Assembly (NCBI GenBank): GCA_041392205.1
Contig: JAWKMO010000012.1
Coordinates: 1 to 62,753, forward strand
Direction: 5' to 3'
From: Halomarinibacterium sp041392205
GTDB lineage: Bacteria; Bacteroidota; Bacteroidia; Flavobacteriales; Flavobacteriaceae
DNA: 62,753 nucleotides
Made by a program: the position numbers and the translations under genes. The notes beneath the pieces were generated by a model, which ran no database searches, was not told the origin of the DNA, and saw only the letters and a program-made list of their open reading frames with translations. Position 1 is the first letter of the stretch; each line of letters opens with the position of its first letter. Positions 37,517-46,122 of the stretch are shown here, piece by piece.

Positions 37517-37646
37517 AAAATGCTATTTTATTATTTATGAACTCAAATTTAATTGTAACTAACTACATTTCAAGTAAGTAGAAATACGTAAATAGGGATT
37601 ACTATTTTTTTAAAAAAACAGTTCTTAAAAAGGTATCTTTACTTTT

Positions 37647-38588
37647 ATGAAGCATGTATGTTGCATTATACTTGTACTGGCCCTTTTCAGTTGTAAAAAC
37701 AATTCAGAAAAAGTGGCCCTCCCCACTACTTGGGATTACCCTTTTCAAGCCATTTCGCAAACAGGAGATACACTTTATGCGAGTACCCCTTCTGAAAAGC
37801 TTATTACAACCTATGAAGAAAAGAAAGATGCTTTTGAAGCAAACCCCAATAGCCTTGACAATCTTATTTGGTATGGTCGCTTTGAAGCTTACTTAGGAAA
37901 TTACCGAAAAGCCATTGCTATCTATACCTATGGCTTAGAAAAATTCCCCAACGAGCCTAAATTGTTGCGCCACCGCGGACATCGATATATCACGGTACGT
38001 GCGTTTGACAAAGCCATTGCGGACCTTTCTAAAGCGGCAGAACTTATTAAAGGAACCAATAATGAAGTAGAACCCGATGGCATGCCCAATGCCCAAAATA
38101 TCCCGGTAAGTACCCTCCATGGAAATATTTACTACCACTTAGGATTGGCATACTATCTCGAGCGACAATTACCACTAGCATTGGATGCCTTTAAAACATG
38201 TTTGTCTACGTCCAACAGTCCCGACAATGTGGTTTCTACGACGCATTGGATTTATATGATTCAAAACCGTTTGGGGAGAAAAGAGGCAGGCGATAATTAC
38301 CTTCGGAATATTAAACCCGATATGAATGTCATTGAAAATACTACCTATTATGAGGCATGTTTGTTTTACAAAGGGGACATTTCCTTAGAAGAATTGTATC
38401 CTTTCAAGAAAGAGGAAAGTGCCTCAAACACGGCGCTAAAATATGCCATCGGGAATTGGTTTTGGTACAAGGGTGATCCTAAAAAAGGTCAGGAAATATT
38501 TTCAGAAATTATAAAAGGAAACGATTGGGCTTCCTTTGGCTACATCGCTGCCGAAACGGATTTAGCAAAACCCTATGTGAGTAAATAG
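37647..38588 (+). CDS. TPR-containing lipoprotein
   Basis: A 313-residue protein with a lipoprotein signal (MKHVCCIILVLALFSC). TPR-like helical pairs follow: NLIWYGRFEAYLGNYRKAIA with IYTYGLEKFPNEPKLLRHRG, then FDKAIADLSKAAELI, and HLGLAYYLERQLPLALDAFK. It probably acts as a periplasmic or outer-membrane scaffold. A TATCTTTA box (one mismatch to TAnnTTTG) lies ten bases upstream of the ATG. Neighbours on both sides are on minus, so it is transcribed alone. Specific partners are unknown. Confidence 0.82.
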   Translation: MKHVCCIILVLALFSCKNNSEKVALPTTWDYPFQAISQTGDTLYASTPSEKLITTYEEKKDAFEANPNSLDNLIWYGRFEAYLGNYRKAIAIYTYGLEKFPNEPKLLRHRGHRYITVRAFDKAIADLSKAAELIKGTNNEVEPDGMPNAQNIPVSTLHGNIYYHLGLAYYLERQLPLALDAFKTCLSTSNSPDNVVSTTHWIYMIQNRLGRKEAGDNYLRNIKPDMNVIENTTYYEACLFYKGDISLEELYPFKKEESASNTALKYAIGNWFWYKGDPKKGQEIFSEIIKGNDWASFGYIAAETDLAKPYVSK

Positions 38589-38600
38589 TGAGTAGTGAAA

Positions 38601-39806
38601 TTACGATTTACGATTTTTCTCCTCAATCCATTTGCTCATATACTTCATAGCTTGTAAGGATTGGTGCTGAAGAACTCGTCCAATAAAATGTTGGTGTCTG
38701 TGCTGTGGTAATTGCAGTTCTAGTTGCTTCATTTTATCCATAAAATCGGTGAAAAAAAGTTCTTTTTTGAACTGTTTTTCTAATACTTGAAACGCTTTTT
38801 TTTGTTGTTTCATCCAAACCTTTTCTTCTGTATAAAGTTGTACAGAAGCTTCCACAAAATCTAAAATTTCATCTTGTGTTTGCGAAATAGCAAACATCCC
38901 TTCAACCCCAATAGAAGTACTTACCGAAGGTGCTCCATACAAAGCCGCATCCAGTAATTTTCCTTTTAATCCGGCGCCAAACCGAAGGGGAGCTAAACAA
39001 ACCTTGGCTTGCTTCATCACTTTGGCTACATCCTCTGCCCAGCCTTTTATTAAAAAACCCTCTTTTTCATGGTGCATTTCTGAAATAGATTTAGGCACAT
39101 ACGCTCCATAAATGTGAAGTTCGGCTTCAGGAAGTTGTTTTCTAATTTTTGGCCAAATTTCCTTTTTTAAAAAGATGACCGCATCGGTATTGGGTGCATG
39201 CTGAAAATTTCCAATAGAGATAAAATGGTTCCTTGCTTCAAAAGAAGGCGTTTGTTTTGTAATATCGTCCACCAAAAATGGCAGGTAATACAACAATCCT
39301 TGGGGAATTTTAAAGATTTCAGTAAGTAATTGCATTTCAGCTTCCGAAATAATGAGGGACAAATCACATCGTAAAATACTTGCCAATTCCCGCTTAGCGG
39401 TTTCTGAAAAGAGATTAATTTCGGAGCCCTTTTTAAAGGCCTCTTCCCTCGCTTTTCGTAAAAAATGCAAATCTTCGGTGTCCAAAATGGTGAGCGCATC
39501 GGGACAATTTTGAGCAACCCGCCAACCAAATTGTTCTTCGGTAATGAATCTATCAAAAAGAACAACGGTGGGTTTTAATTCTGAAATAAAAATATCAAAA
39601 GATGCATCGTTTAAAAGAATAGGAATAACTGGAATTCCAATAGCATTTAAATCTTCCGAATAATTAGTTTGTGAAGCGGTTGTGGCAAAAGTAATGTCAT
39701 CATTCGCCTCCTGAAAGACAGAGATCAATTGCATCATCCGGTTCCCTGCAGCCGTTGTTTTAGGCTCGGGTAATGTATGACCTATAATGAGTACTTTGGA
39801 TTTCAG
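38601..39806 (-). CDS. Glycosyltransferase (GT4-like), start codon uncertain
   Basis: The C-terminal half is a typical GT-B sugar-nucleotide domain: FISIGNFQHAPNTDAVIFLK, HIYGAYVPKSI, then LAPLRFGAGLKGKLLDAALY and APSVSTSIGVEGMF. The first ATG is at 39737, but the same frame upstream reads KVLIIGHTLPEPKTTAAGNR, the conserved first strand and loop of this family. In-frame candidates there are CTG at 39806 (three bases after the stop of the upstream gene) and ATT, with no ATG, GTG or TTG. I use the CTG (401 residues); the short version would be 378 and would lack the first strand. It may add sugars to cell-surface glycans. Confidence 0.75.
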   Translation of the reverse strand: MKSKVLIIGHTLPEPKTTAAGNRMMQLISVFQEANDDITFATTASQTNYSEDLNAIGIPVIPILLNDASFDIFISELKPTVVLFDRFITEEQFGWRVAQNCPDALTILDTEDLHFLRKAREEAFKKGSEINLFSETAKRELASILRCDLSLIISEAEMQLLTEIFKIPQGLLYYLPFLVDDITKQTPSFEARNHFISIGNFQHAPNTDAVIFLKKEIWPKIRKQLPEAELHIYGAYVPKSISEMHHEKEGFLIKGWAEDVAKVMKQAKVCLAPLRFGAGLKGKLLDAALYGAPSVSTSIGVEGMFAISQTQDEILDFVEASVQLYTEEKVWMKQQKKAFQVLEKQFKKELFFTDFMDKMKQLELQLPQHRHQHFIGRVLQHQSLQAMKYMSKWIEEKNRKS

Positions 39807-39809
39807 AAC

Positions 39810-41057
39810 TTAAATTTTGAGATGCTCCAAAGATACGGAGGCCATTTCAATTTTTGAATTTGTACCCGAAATAACTGTCCAAGCAACATACAAGGTGTCT
39901 CCTACTTTCTCCAGTTGAGGAAAACCACTGGCGCGAGCTGCATCTGTCTTGGAAATAGTGATAGGCTTGTTTTTTGTACCCTTGGAATTTACTTTTACCA
40001 ACTGAATAACCTCATCCTCGCCCTTGGGTTCCATCCATAACACGGCAGCTTCGGTTTCTGAAAGCATTTCCAGATCTACTCTTCCCGTGGCATTACCCGC
40101 ATCAATCCGAATAGCATTTTTATAATCAGGTGAAAAGGTTACTTGCACTTTTCCTTCATCATTCACGCCTGTAAACCAAGCCACGGCAACACTATTTTCG
40201 AAAGTATCAACGGCAGGTCCATTAACGGGACAACCGGCAATATTCCATTGGTCATTTCCTACATGAATTTCGGGCAACCAACCGGCGTTCTTATCCCACC
40301 GTTTCAGGGCAATATCCCTAATCTCTTCATCACTTCTATCCCGGTAAGCAACAATCAATTCGTCATTAGGTCCAATAGCTGAAGCCGTATTGCAGCAATC
40401 ACATACTTTTTCGTCCAGTAATGTATCGTAATCAATGGTACCGTCTTCAAAAACAATAGCACCGCGAAGGGTCATGGAACCTTCTCCATGGTCGTTATGT
40501 TTGTCATGCCCGCCAACGGTATTCCTTCCGTCCAGCCAAGCTACAAAAAAGGCATTACTTCCATACGGTTGCATAGAAACAAACCCATGTTCACTTTGGG
40601 TACCGTCGTTATGCAAAATGAAATTCTTTTTCCAAGTTTTGGTAGAATCGTTATATACATTCAATTTTACATCGTAGGTATATTTTCCATTTGCGGATTT
40701 TTGAAGAAAACTTGTGAGTATATTTCCATTATTTTCGGCTATTTGAGGAAAATCGGCCCAATTCACAAACCAGTCGGTCCCGGATATGATTTCTTCCGAA
40801 GGAGTCCAAATGCCATTGCGATACTTTGAAAAATTTAGCATGGCTAACGAATCCTTTTGGGTAACCCAAGACATAAACAACTCTTCTCCATTACTAAATA
40901 ACCTGGGAAGCGAGCTATTTTCAACCGAAGGGTTTTCCATAGAAACAACTGTCTTTTCTGCTTCTTTATGACCCTCATTTTTTTTAGAAGGCTCTTTGCA
41001 ACTAAAAAGAAAAATCAAAAAAATAAACGGGATGAGATGTCTCACTTGGTTTGACAT
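39810..41057 (-). CDS. Sialidase-like beta-propeller lipoprotein
   Basis: A 415-residue lipoprotein (signal HLIPFIFLIFLFSC). The body has repeated blade-like strands: NGEELFMSWVTQKDS, AFFVAWLDGRNTVGG, ELIVAYRDRSDEEIRDIALK and DTLYVAWTVISGTNS, matching proteins usually labelled exo-alpha-sialidase or BNR-type. CNTAS with KVCDCC gives a cysteine cluster in the centre. Sialidase activity is not supported by visible catalytic residues, so propeller is the safer term. It ends three bases before the proposed start of the glycosyltransferase and starts six bases after rimO, so the three form one minus-strand unit. Confidence 0.72.
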   Translation of the reverse strand: MSNQVRHLIPFIFLIFLFSCKEPSKKNEGHKEAEKTVVSMENPSVENSSLPRLFSNGEELFMSWVTQKDSLAMLNFSKYRNGIWTPSEEIISGTDWFVNWADFPQIAENNGNILTSFLQKSANGKYTYDVKLNVYNDSTKTWKKNFILHNDGTQSEHGFVSMQPYGSNAFFVAWLDGRNTVGGHDKHNDHGEGSMTLRGAIVFEDGTIDYDTLLDEKVCDCCNTASAIGPNDELIVAYRDRSDEEIRDIALKRWDKNAGWLPEIHVGNDQWNIAGCPVNGPAVDTFENSVAVAWFTGVNDEGKVQVTFSPDYKNAIRIDAGNATGRVDLEMLSETEAAVLWMEPKGEDEVIQLVKVNSKGTKNKPITISKTDAARASGFPQLEKVGDTLYVAWTVISGTNSKIEMASVSLEHLKI

Positions 41058-41063
41058 GGCTAT

Positions 41064-42371
41064 TTAATTTTTAACTACTTCACCATACAAATCAAAATCG
41101 GAAGCATCGGTGATTTTTATTTGAAAGAACTCGCCGGTTCGCAAATAGCCTTCTTCGGCATTAATGAGTACTTCATTATCTACATCAGGACTGTCAAATT
41201 CGGTTCTTCCCACATAGTACCCTCCTTCTTTTCGGTCAATGAGCACTCGGAATTCTTTTCCTATTTTCTCCTGATTTAATTCCCAAGAAATTTGGGATTG
41301 GAGGTCCATAATTTCGTTAGCGCGTTGCATTTTCACTTCTTCAGGAACGTTGTCTTCCAAATGATACGCGTGGGTATTTTCTTCGTGAGAATACGTAAAA
41401 CAGCCTAAACGTTCAAAACGCATCTCCGCTACCCACTGCTTTAGGGTCTGAAAATCTTCTTCAGTTTCACCGGGATATCCTACAATTAAAGTGGTCCGTA
41501 TGGCCATTCCGGGAACAGCCTCACGGAAATCCTTCAACAGTTGTGTGGTTTTTTCTTTAGTGGTTCCGCGGCGCATGGATTTTAAGATAGTGTCCGAAAT
41601 ATGTTGCAACGGAATATCGATATACTTACAAATTTTAGGTTCGGTACGCATCACTTCCAACACTTCCATGGGGAAACCTGTTGGAAAGGCATAATGCAAT
41701 CGAATCCATTCGATTTCTTCAACTTTTACTAATGCTTGTAGCAATCTAGCTAAGTCTCGTTTCTTGTATAAGTCAAGGCCATAATAGGTCAAATCTTGTG
41801 CAATAAGAATTAGTTCTTTTACCCCATTGGCGGCTAATTTTTCTGCTTCAATAACTAAATCTTCGATGGGTGTACTTCTGTGTTTTCCCCGCATAATAGG
41901 AATGGCACAAAAGGAACAGGGACGGTCGCAACCTTCGGCAATTTTTAAATAAGCATAGTTTTTTGGAGTCGTTGTTAGGCGTTCGCCAATAAGTTCGTGT
42001 TTATAATCGGCTCCTAAAGCTTTCAACAAACCTGGCAATTCGGTAGTGCCAAAATATTCGTCCACATTGGGGATTTCTTTTTGCAAATCGGGCTTATATC
42101 GTTCAGAAAGACAACCTGTTACAAAAACTTTATCGATTAATCCTTCTTCCTTTTTTTGAACGAATTCTAAAATGGTATTGACACTTTCCTCTTTAGCGTT
42201 GGCAATAAACCCGCAAGTGTTAATCACCACAATATTACCTTCTTCTTCGTGAACAACCTCTTTGTTATTGGCACGTAATTGTCCCATGAGCACTTCACTA
42301 TCGTACACATTTTTGGAACAACCAAGGGTAACTACATTAATTTTATTTTTTTTTAAGCTTTTGGTACGCAT
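41064..42371 (-). CDS. rimO: Ribosomal protein S12 methylthiotransferase RimO
   Basis: RimO methylthiolates Asp88-equivalent of ribosomal protein S12. The 435-residue length is normal. The N-terminal MTTase domain carries three cluster cysteines (Cys18 in TLGCSKN, Cys53 in NTCGF, Cys87 in TGCLSE). The radical-SAM CxxxCxxC is CDRPCSFC (Cys148, 152, 155). A C-terminal TRAM domain starts near FRVLIDRKEGGYYVGR. The start ATG is preceded by an exact -7 box at 42420-42427. It sits in the conserved flavobacterial neighbourhood with ftsY and rpmB/rpmG. Identification is certain. Confidence 0.97.
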   Translation of the reverse strand: MRTKSLKKNKINVVTLGCSKNVYDSEVLMGQLRANNKEVVHEEEGNIVVINTCGFIANAKEESVNTILEFVQKKEEGLIDKVFVTGCLSERYKPDLQKEIPNVDEYFGTTELPGLLKALGADYKHELIGERLTTTPKNYAYLKIAEGCDRPCSFCAIPIMRGKHRSTPIEDLVIEAEKLAANGVKELILIAQDLTYYGLDLYKKRDLARLLQALVKVEEIEWIRLHYAFPTGFPMEVLEVMRTEPKICKYIDIPLQHISDTILKSMRRGTTKEKTTQLLKDFREAVPGMAIRTTLIVGYPGETEEDFQTLKQWVAEMRFERLGCFTYSHEENTHAYHLEDNVPEEVKMQRANEIMDLQSQISWELNQEKIGKEFRVLIDRKEGGYYVGRTEFDSPDVDNEVLINAEEGYLRTGEFFQIKITDASDFDLYGEVVKN

Positions 42372-42419
42372 AAAGTTTATGTAGGGCTAAATGCTAAAAG
42401 CTTCAAGCCTTTTTTTTTG

Positions 42420-42427
42420 CAAAGATA
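42420..42427 (-). promoter_or_regulatory. Candidate rimO promoter -7 box
   Basis: TATCTTTG on minus matches TAnnTTTG exactly, 49 bp upstream of the rimO ATG. No clear -33 TTTG is at the usual distance. Confidence 0.5.
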
Positions 42428-42449
42428 CTTTAAACTGTGGAATGGACAC

Positions 42450-43037
42450 CTATTTAGGATGGTAATACAATTCTAAAATGGAAGCTAGCGGTTTTTTTCC
42501 ATCTAAAACAGCATCCACCTCTCTTTGCACCTTTTTTGAAATAAGACATGCTAAGGGTTGGTGAACTTTTGGGATTTTAGGAAAATTATCGGCTAGTTTT
42601 TTATCCCAAATAGGATGGTAATTTACTAAATCGTCTGGATACACCATTTTCCGCTTAGTGCCTTCGTTTGCTGCTTTAAAAGGGGTACTAATGTTTAAAT
42701 AGCCATAGTCATCTGTAAGTTGTTCACCAGGATGTATATCCCTAATAGCAATTTCAAAATCGTATGCTGTAGAAAGGCAATTGGATTTAAAACTATGATT
42801 AACAAATCGACCGTGATCCCAACAAAGTACAAAATTCCCGTTACTATTTCGAAAACTATAGGTCTCCAAAATATCTTTGTATAAGGCATTCATTTTTTGA
42901 AATTGTTTGGGAGTAAATGTTCGATCCAACTTGTCCAGAACCCAAGTAATAGTTCCTGCTGGAATAAATTGAGTGGCGACGACACCGTGCCCAACCTCAT
43001 TGTTGATATAGCTCAACTCGGTATGTGGGTGAATCAT
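42450..43037 (-). CDS. SET-domain protein
   Basis: A 195-residue protein that is essentially one SET domain, the fold of protein lysine methyltransferases. Visible signatures are VGHGVVATQFIPAGTITWVL (SET-N), GRFVNHSFKSNCLSTAY (NHSxxxN, cofactor knot) and GEQLTDDYGYLN (catalytic Tyr of the DxY motif). The C-terminal GxxL tail has no zinc post-SET. I place the start at 43037 (MIHPHTELSYIN); an ATG at 43079 would add 14 residues (MNFNYIRYKFLLSF). Bacterial SET proteins are uncommon, and substrates are mostly unknown. It stands alone between ftsY and rimO. Confidence 0.82.
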   Translation of the reverse strand: MIHPHTELSYINNEVGHGVVATQFIPAGTITWVLDKLDRTFTPKQFQKMNALYKDILETYSFRNSNGNFVLCWDHGRFVNHSFKSNCLSTAYDFEIAIRDIHPGEQLTDDYGYLNISTPFKAANEGTKRKMVYPDDLVNYHPIWDKKLADNFPKIPKVHQPLACLISKKVQREVDAVLDGKKPLASILELYYHPK

Positions 43038-43130
43038 AAATGATAAAAGAAATTTGTAACGAATGTAATTAAAATTCATATTCGTTAAACAAATTGAAAA
43101 AAATAATTAAGGACGAAAAGAAGTACTATT

Positions 43131-44084
43131 CTACTTAAAAAAAGAATCTACAAACTCGTATTTATTAAACACTTGAAGGTCTTCCATTCCTTCCCCCACG
43201 CCAATATATTTTACTGGAATTTGAAACTGATCACTGATACCAATAACCACTCCTCCTTTGGCGGTTCCATCGAGTTTGGTAACAGCTAGAGAAGTTACTT
43301 CGGTGGCAGCTGTAAATTGTTTGGCTTGTTCAAAAGCGTTTTGTCCAGTAGAACCATCTAAGACTAAAAGTACCTCGTGTGGGGCATCTTCTACTACTTT
43401 TTGCATCACACGTTTTACTTTAGTGAGCTCGTTCATTAAATTCACTTTGTTATGCAAACGACCCGCAGTATCAATAATAACCACATCGGCATCCTGGTTT
43501 ACAGCACTTTGTAAAGTATCAAACGCTACACTGGCGGGGTCGCTTCCCATACTTTGTTTTACAATAGGTACTCCAGTACGATCTGCCCAAATTTGTAATT
43601 GATCAATGGCTGCCGCACGAAACGTGTCTGCAGCGCCCAGTACCACTTTTTTACCCGCTTTTTTAAACTGAAATGCGAGTTTTCCAATAGTAGTAGTTTT
43701 TCCTACACCATTAACTCCCACAACCATAATTACATAGGGTCTTTTTCCTTCAGGAGAACTAAAATCTGTCGCTTCACCAGAATGTGTCTCACTTAAAAGT
43801 CCCGCTATTTCTTCACGCAGTATTTGGTTTAATTCATCGGTTCCTAAATATTTATCTTTTGCTACACGGGCTTCAATGCGTGCTATCACTTTAAGCGTTG
43901 TATTAACTCCTACGTCACTAGAAACTAAAACTTCTTCAAGGTTATCTAATACATCCTCATCGACGCTACTTTTTCCGGCCACAGCCTTGGAAAGTTTTTC
44001 GAAAAAAGAATTTTTGGATTTCTCCAGTCCTTTATCAAGGGTTTCTTTTTTTTCTTTAGAAAATAGGTTTTTAAAAAAACTCAT
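43131..44084 (-). CDS. ftsY: Signal recognition particle receptor FtsY
   Basis: FtsY is the membrane-side GTPase that receives SRP-ribosome complexes. The 317-residue protein has a short N-terminal N domain (no long acidic A domain) and the NG GTPase core: VVGVNGVGKTTTIGKLAFQF (P-loop), VVLGAADTFRAAAIDQL (G2/SRP-specific), VIIDTAGRLHNKV (G3) and VTKLDGTAKGG (G4), ending KYIGVGEGMEDLQVF. The -7 box at 44126-44133 sits just after the terminator of the ribosomal protein operon, so ftsY likely has its own promoter. Identification is certain. Confidence 0.97.
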   Translation of the reverse strand: MSFFKNLFSKEKKETLDKGLEKSKNSFFEKLSKAVAGKSSVDEDVLDNLEEVLVSSDVGVNTTLKVIARIEARVAKDKYLGTDELNQILREEIAGLLSETHSGEATDFSSPEGKRPYVIMVVGVNGVGKTTTIGKLAFQFKKAGKKVVLGAADTFRAAAIDQLQIWADRTGVPIVKQSMGSDPASVAFDTLQSAVNQDADVVIIDTAGRLHNKVNLMNELTKVKRVMQKVVEDAPHEVLLVLDGSTGQNAFEQAKQFTAATEVTSLAVTKLDGTAKGGVVIGISDQFQIPVKYIGVGEGMEDLQVFNKYEFVDSFFK

Positions 44085-44125
44085 GAATATTTTTTATAAT
44101 TAATAGGTTCGTTCCTACTCATCAT

Positions 44126-44133
44126 CAAAAATA
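44126..44133 (-). promoter_or_regulatory. Candidate ftsY promoter -7 box
   Basis: TATTTTTG on minus matches TAnnTTTG exactly, 42 bp upstream of the ftsY ATG and directly downstream of the preceding operon's terminator. Confidence 0.5.
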
Positions 44134-44134
44134 C

Positions 44135-44164
44135 AAAAAGCCACCTTGTAAAAAAGTGGCTTTT
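44135..44164 (-). terminator. Terminator of the rpmB-rpmG-DUF4295 operon
   Basis: AAAAGCCAC (44136-44144) pairs with GTGGCTTTT (44156-44164) across an eleven-base loop, 20 bases after the DUF4295 stop on minus, with T-rich sequence in the stem end. It separates the ribosomal operon from ftsY. Confidence 0.8.
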
Positions 44165-44184
44165 GGTATCTATTAATAGATTAT

Positions 44185-44337
44185 TTACTGTTTATTCAAC
44201 CAATCGTTTACCGCTTCTGGAGCCATAATAGCTTCTACAAATGTATATGCGCCAGTTTTAGGAGACTTTACCATTTTTATAGCTTTAGTAAGACGCTTAG
44301 ATCCTGTTTGTAATGTTGCAACTGATTTCTTTGCCAT
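44185..44337 (-). CDS. DUF4295 small basic protein
   Basis: A 50-residue basic protein: MAKKSVATLQTGSKRLTKAI, KMVKSPKTGAYTFVEAIMAP, EAVNDWLNKQ. This matches the DUF4295 family, which in Bacteroidota sits immediately after rpmB and rpmG and is thought to be ribosome-associated because of that position. It starts 12 bases after the rpmG stop and ends before the 44135-44164 terminator. Family recognition is firm and the function is unproven. Confidence 0.92.
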   Translation of the reverse strand: MAKKSVATLQTGSKRLTKAIKMVKSPKTGAYTFVEAIMAPEAVNDWLNKQ

Positions 44338-44349
44338 GACGCTTAATTT

Positions 44350-44532
44350 TTATTTGATTTCTTTATGAACGGTCATTCTCTTTAAAATGGGATTGAATTT
44401 TTTCAACTCCATTCTATCGGGTGTGTTCTTTTTATTTTTGGTAGTAATGTAACGGGATGTTCCGGCCATACCACTTTCTTTATGCTCTGTGCATTCTAAG
44501 ATTACTTGCACTCTGTTTCCTTTTTTAGCCAT
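44350..44532 (-). CDS. rpmG: 50S ribosomal protein L33
   Basis: A 60-residue L33 (MAKKGNRVQVILECTEHKES, then SRYITTKNKKNTPDRMELKK), a normal length, with only one cysteine, so not the zinc-binding four-cysteine form. It lies in the operon rpmB-rpmG-DUF4295, 26 bases after rpmB. Identification is certain. Confidence 0.97.
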   Translation of the reverse strand: MAKKGNRVQVILECTEHKESGMAGTSRYITTKNKKNTPDRMELKKFNPILKRMTVHKEIK

Positions 44533-44558
44533 TGTAAATAGACTTTATGGTTATGCAA

Positions 44559-44798
44559 TTACTGGTTTAAAAAGCCGTTTGCACGTGCTTCTTTAATAAC
44601 TGCAGAAATTCCTTTTTTATTAATATTCTTAATTGCTGAAGCAGAAACACGAAGGGTAATCCACTTATCTTCTTCAGGAATATAAAAACGTTTCTTTAGT
44701 AAGTTTACATTAAACTTACGCTTTGTTTTATTCATTGCGTGGGAAACATTGTTACCCACCATCGCTCTCTTTCCAGTTAACTCACAAACTCTTGACAT
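44559..44798 (-). CDS. rpmB: 50S ribosomal protein L28
   Basis: A 79-residue L28 (MSRVCELTGKRAMVGNNVSH, AMNKTKRKFNVNLLKKRFYI, VSASAIKNINKKGISAVIK). It is the first gene of the operon, behind a good Bacteroidota promoter at 44834-44864. Identification is certain. Confidence 0.97.
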   Translation of the reverse strand: MSRVCELTGKRAMVGNNVSHAMNKTKRKFNVNLLKKRFYIPEEDKWITLRVSASAIKNINKKGISAVIKEARANGFLNQ

Positions 44799-44833
44799 AA
44801 CCTAAATTTTGATAGTTATTTTTAAACAGGGTG

Positions 44834-44864
44834 CAAATTTAATAAAATTAATTGTGCTGTACAA
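44834..44864 (-). promoter_or_regulatory. Promoter of the rpmB operon
   Basis: On minus: TTG (44862-44864), 20 bases, then TAAATTTG (44834-44841), matching the Bacteroidota -33/-7 pattern with an exact -7 box. It lies 36 bp upstream of the rpmB ATG and just before the end of cinA, so the ribosomal operon can be transcribed independently of cinA. Confidence 0.6.
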
Positions 44865-44874
44865 CAAAAGAATT

Positions 44875-46122
44875 TCAGTTTTTTGAAATTTCTTTTAGAA
44901 GCATTTCAAAAGCTTTGTTTACCGATTTTTGAATGATTCGTTCGCGAACTTTCCCAAAAAGAAATTTTTCTGAAACAACGCCCCTTGGTCCAGCTATGGC
45001 AATACATACCGTGCCTACTTCATCATTTCCATCGCCCTTGGTTGGGCCCGCTATACCTGTAGTAGCAATAGCATAATCGCTTTTAAAAATTTTTGTGGAT
45101 TGAATTGCCATCGCCTCTACCACAGGAATACTTACCACATTGTATTTTTCAATTAAAGCTGCCGCTACTCCTAAAACTGTTGTTTTTAATTCGGTGGCAT
45201 ACGGGATAATACTTCCTTTAAAAAAAACGGAAACTCCTGCATGTTCAGTAATTTCCTCGGCAATGGCACCCCCCGTACAACTTTCGGCTAAGCTAAGTGT
45301 TTGTCCTTTTTGTTGTAATATTTTTCCAATTTTATCTACCACCGATGTTTCATCTTCAAATCCTATGGCGATATCTTGTAACATGCTACTAAGTTCCTCC
45401 ATAAGGATATCTACATCTTCTTTAACTTTTACCTCATCGGTACTTTTTGAAGAAAGTCGTAACCGCACTCTTCCTAGGGAGGGTAAGTAGGCTAGCTTTA
45501 TATGCCTAGGTAGGGTATATTCCCAGTCTGCTATCCTTTCGGCAATGGCACTTTCACCCATTCCGTAAGTAAGTAAGGTCTTATGATAAATGAAAGGTCT
45601 TTGAAAGTGCGAAATTACTTTTGGAAGTACTTTTTCCGTAAGCAAATGCTTCATTTCGTAGGGCACACCAGGCATCGAAACAAACACCACACCCTCTTGT
45701 TCCATCCACATTCCTGGTGCGGTACCGTGTTCGTTTAATAAAATAGTTGCTTTTGAAGGTACCAACGCCTGATTCAAATTCATTTGTGTAGGCGTTTTCT
45801 GAAAATATTTATTGAATAAATGCTGAATATTGTTTTTAGTCGCTTCATTCTCCACTAAAACATCCTGAAAAAAATCACAAAAACATTGTTTTGTAATATC
45901 ATCTTTGGTAGGCCCCAAACCTCCCGTAACTAATACTAAATTAGCGCGTTGAGAAGCCTCTTTAAACGTGGTAAGAATATGGGCTCTATCGTCCTGAATA
46001 GAGGTAATTTGGTACACTTGCACTCCAATTTTATTGAGTTGCTTACTTATAAAAGCCGAATTGGTATCTACAATTTGACCAATGAGAATTTCATCCCCTA
46101 TGGTAATTATTTCGGCAAGCAT
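44875..46122 (-). CDS. cinA: CinA family protein (MoCF domain + nicotinamide-nucleotide amidase)
   Basis: A 415-residue CinA. The N-terminal MoCF-like domain (AEIITIGDEILIGQIVDTNS, then LVLVTGGLGPTKDDITKQ, and FVSMPGVPYEM) is linked to a C-terminal CinA amidase domain (SLAESCTGGAIAEEITEHAG, then YAIATTGIAGPTKGDGNDEV, with the catalytic serine in AESCTGG). The full-length form deamidates NMN and hydrolyses ADP-ribose in characterised relatives. The ATG directly follows the Hpt gene's stop (TAAATG), so they are co-translated. Family identification is firm; the competence role implied by the name does not follow. Confidence 0.93.
   Translation of the reverse strand: MLAEIITIGDEILIGQIVDTNSAFISKQLNKIGVQVYQITSIQDDRAHILTTFKEASQRANLVLVTGGLGPTKDDITKQCFCDFFQDVLVENEATKNNIQHLFNKYFQKTPTQMNLNQALVPSKATILLNEHGTAPGMWMEQEGVVFVSMPGVPYEMKHLLTEKVLPKVISHFQRPFIYHKTLLTYGMGESAIAERIADWEYTLPRHIKLAYLPSLGRVRLRLSSKSTDEVKVKEDVDILMEELSSMLQDIAIGFEDETSVVDKIGKILQQKGQTLSLAESCTGGAIAEEITEHAGVSVFFKGSIIPYATELKTTVLGVAAALIEKYNVVSIPVVEAMAIQSTKIFKSDYAIATTGIAGPTKGDGNDEVGTVCIAIAGPRGVVSEKFLFGKVRERIIQKSVNKAFEMLLKEISKN

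Noticed and set aside
39167..39565. 132-codon frame inside the glycosyltransferase
   Set aside because: It is out of frame with strong glycosyltransferase motifs in the main frame.
44875..46122. Competence function implied by the cinA name
   Set aside because: The sequence shows amidase/MoCF domains only; no competence genes are nearby.
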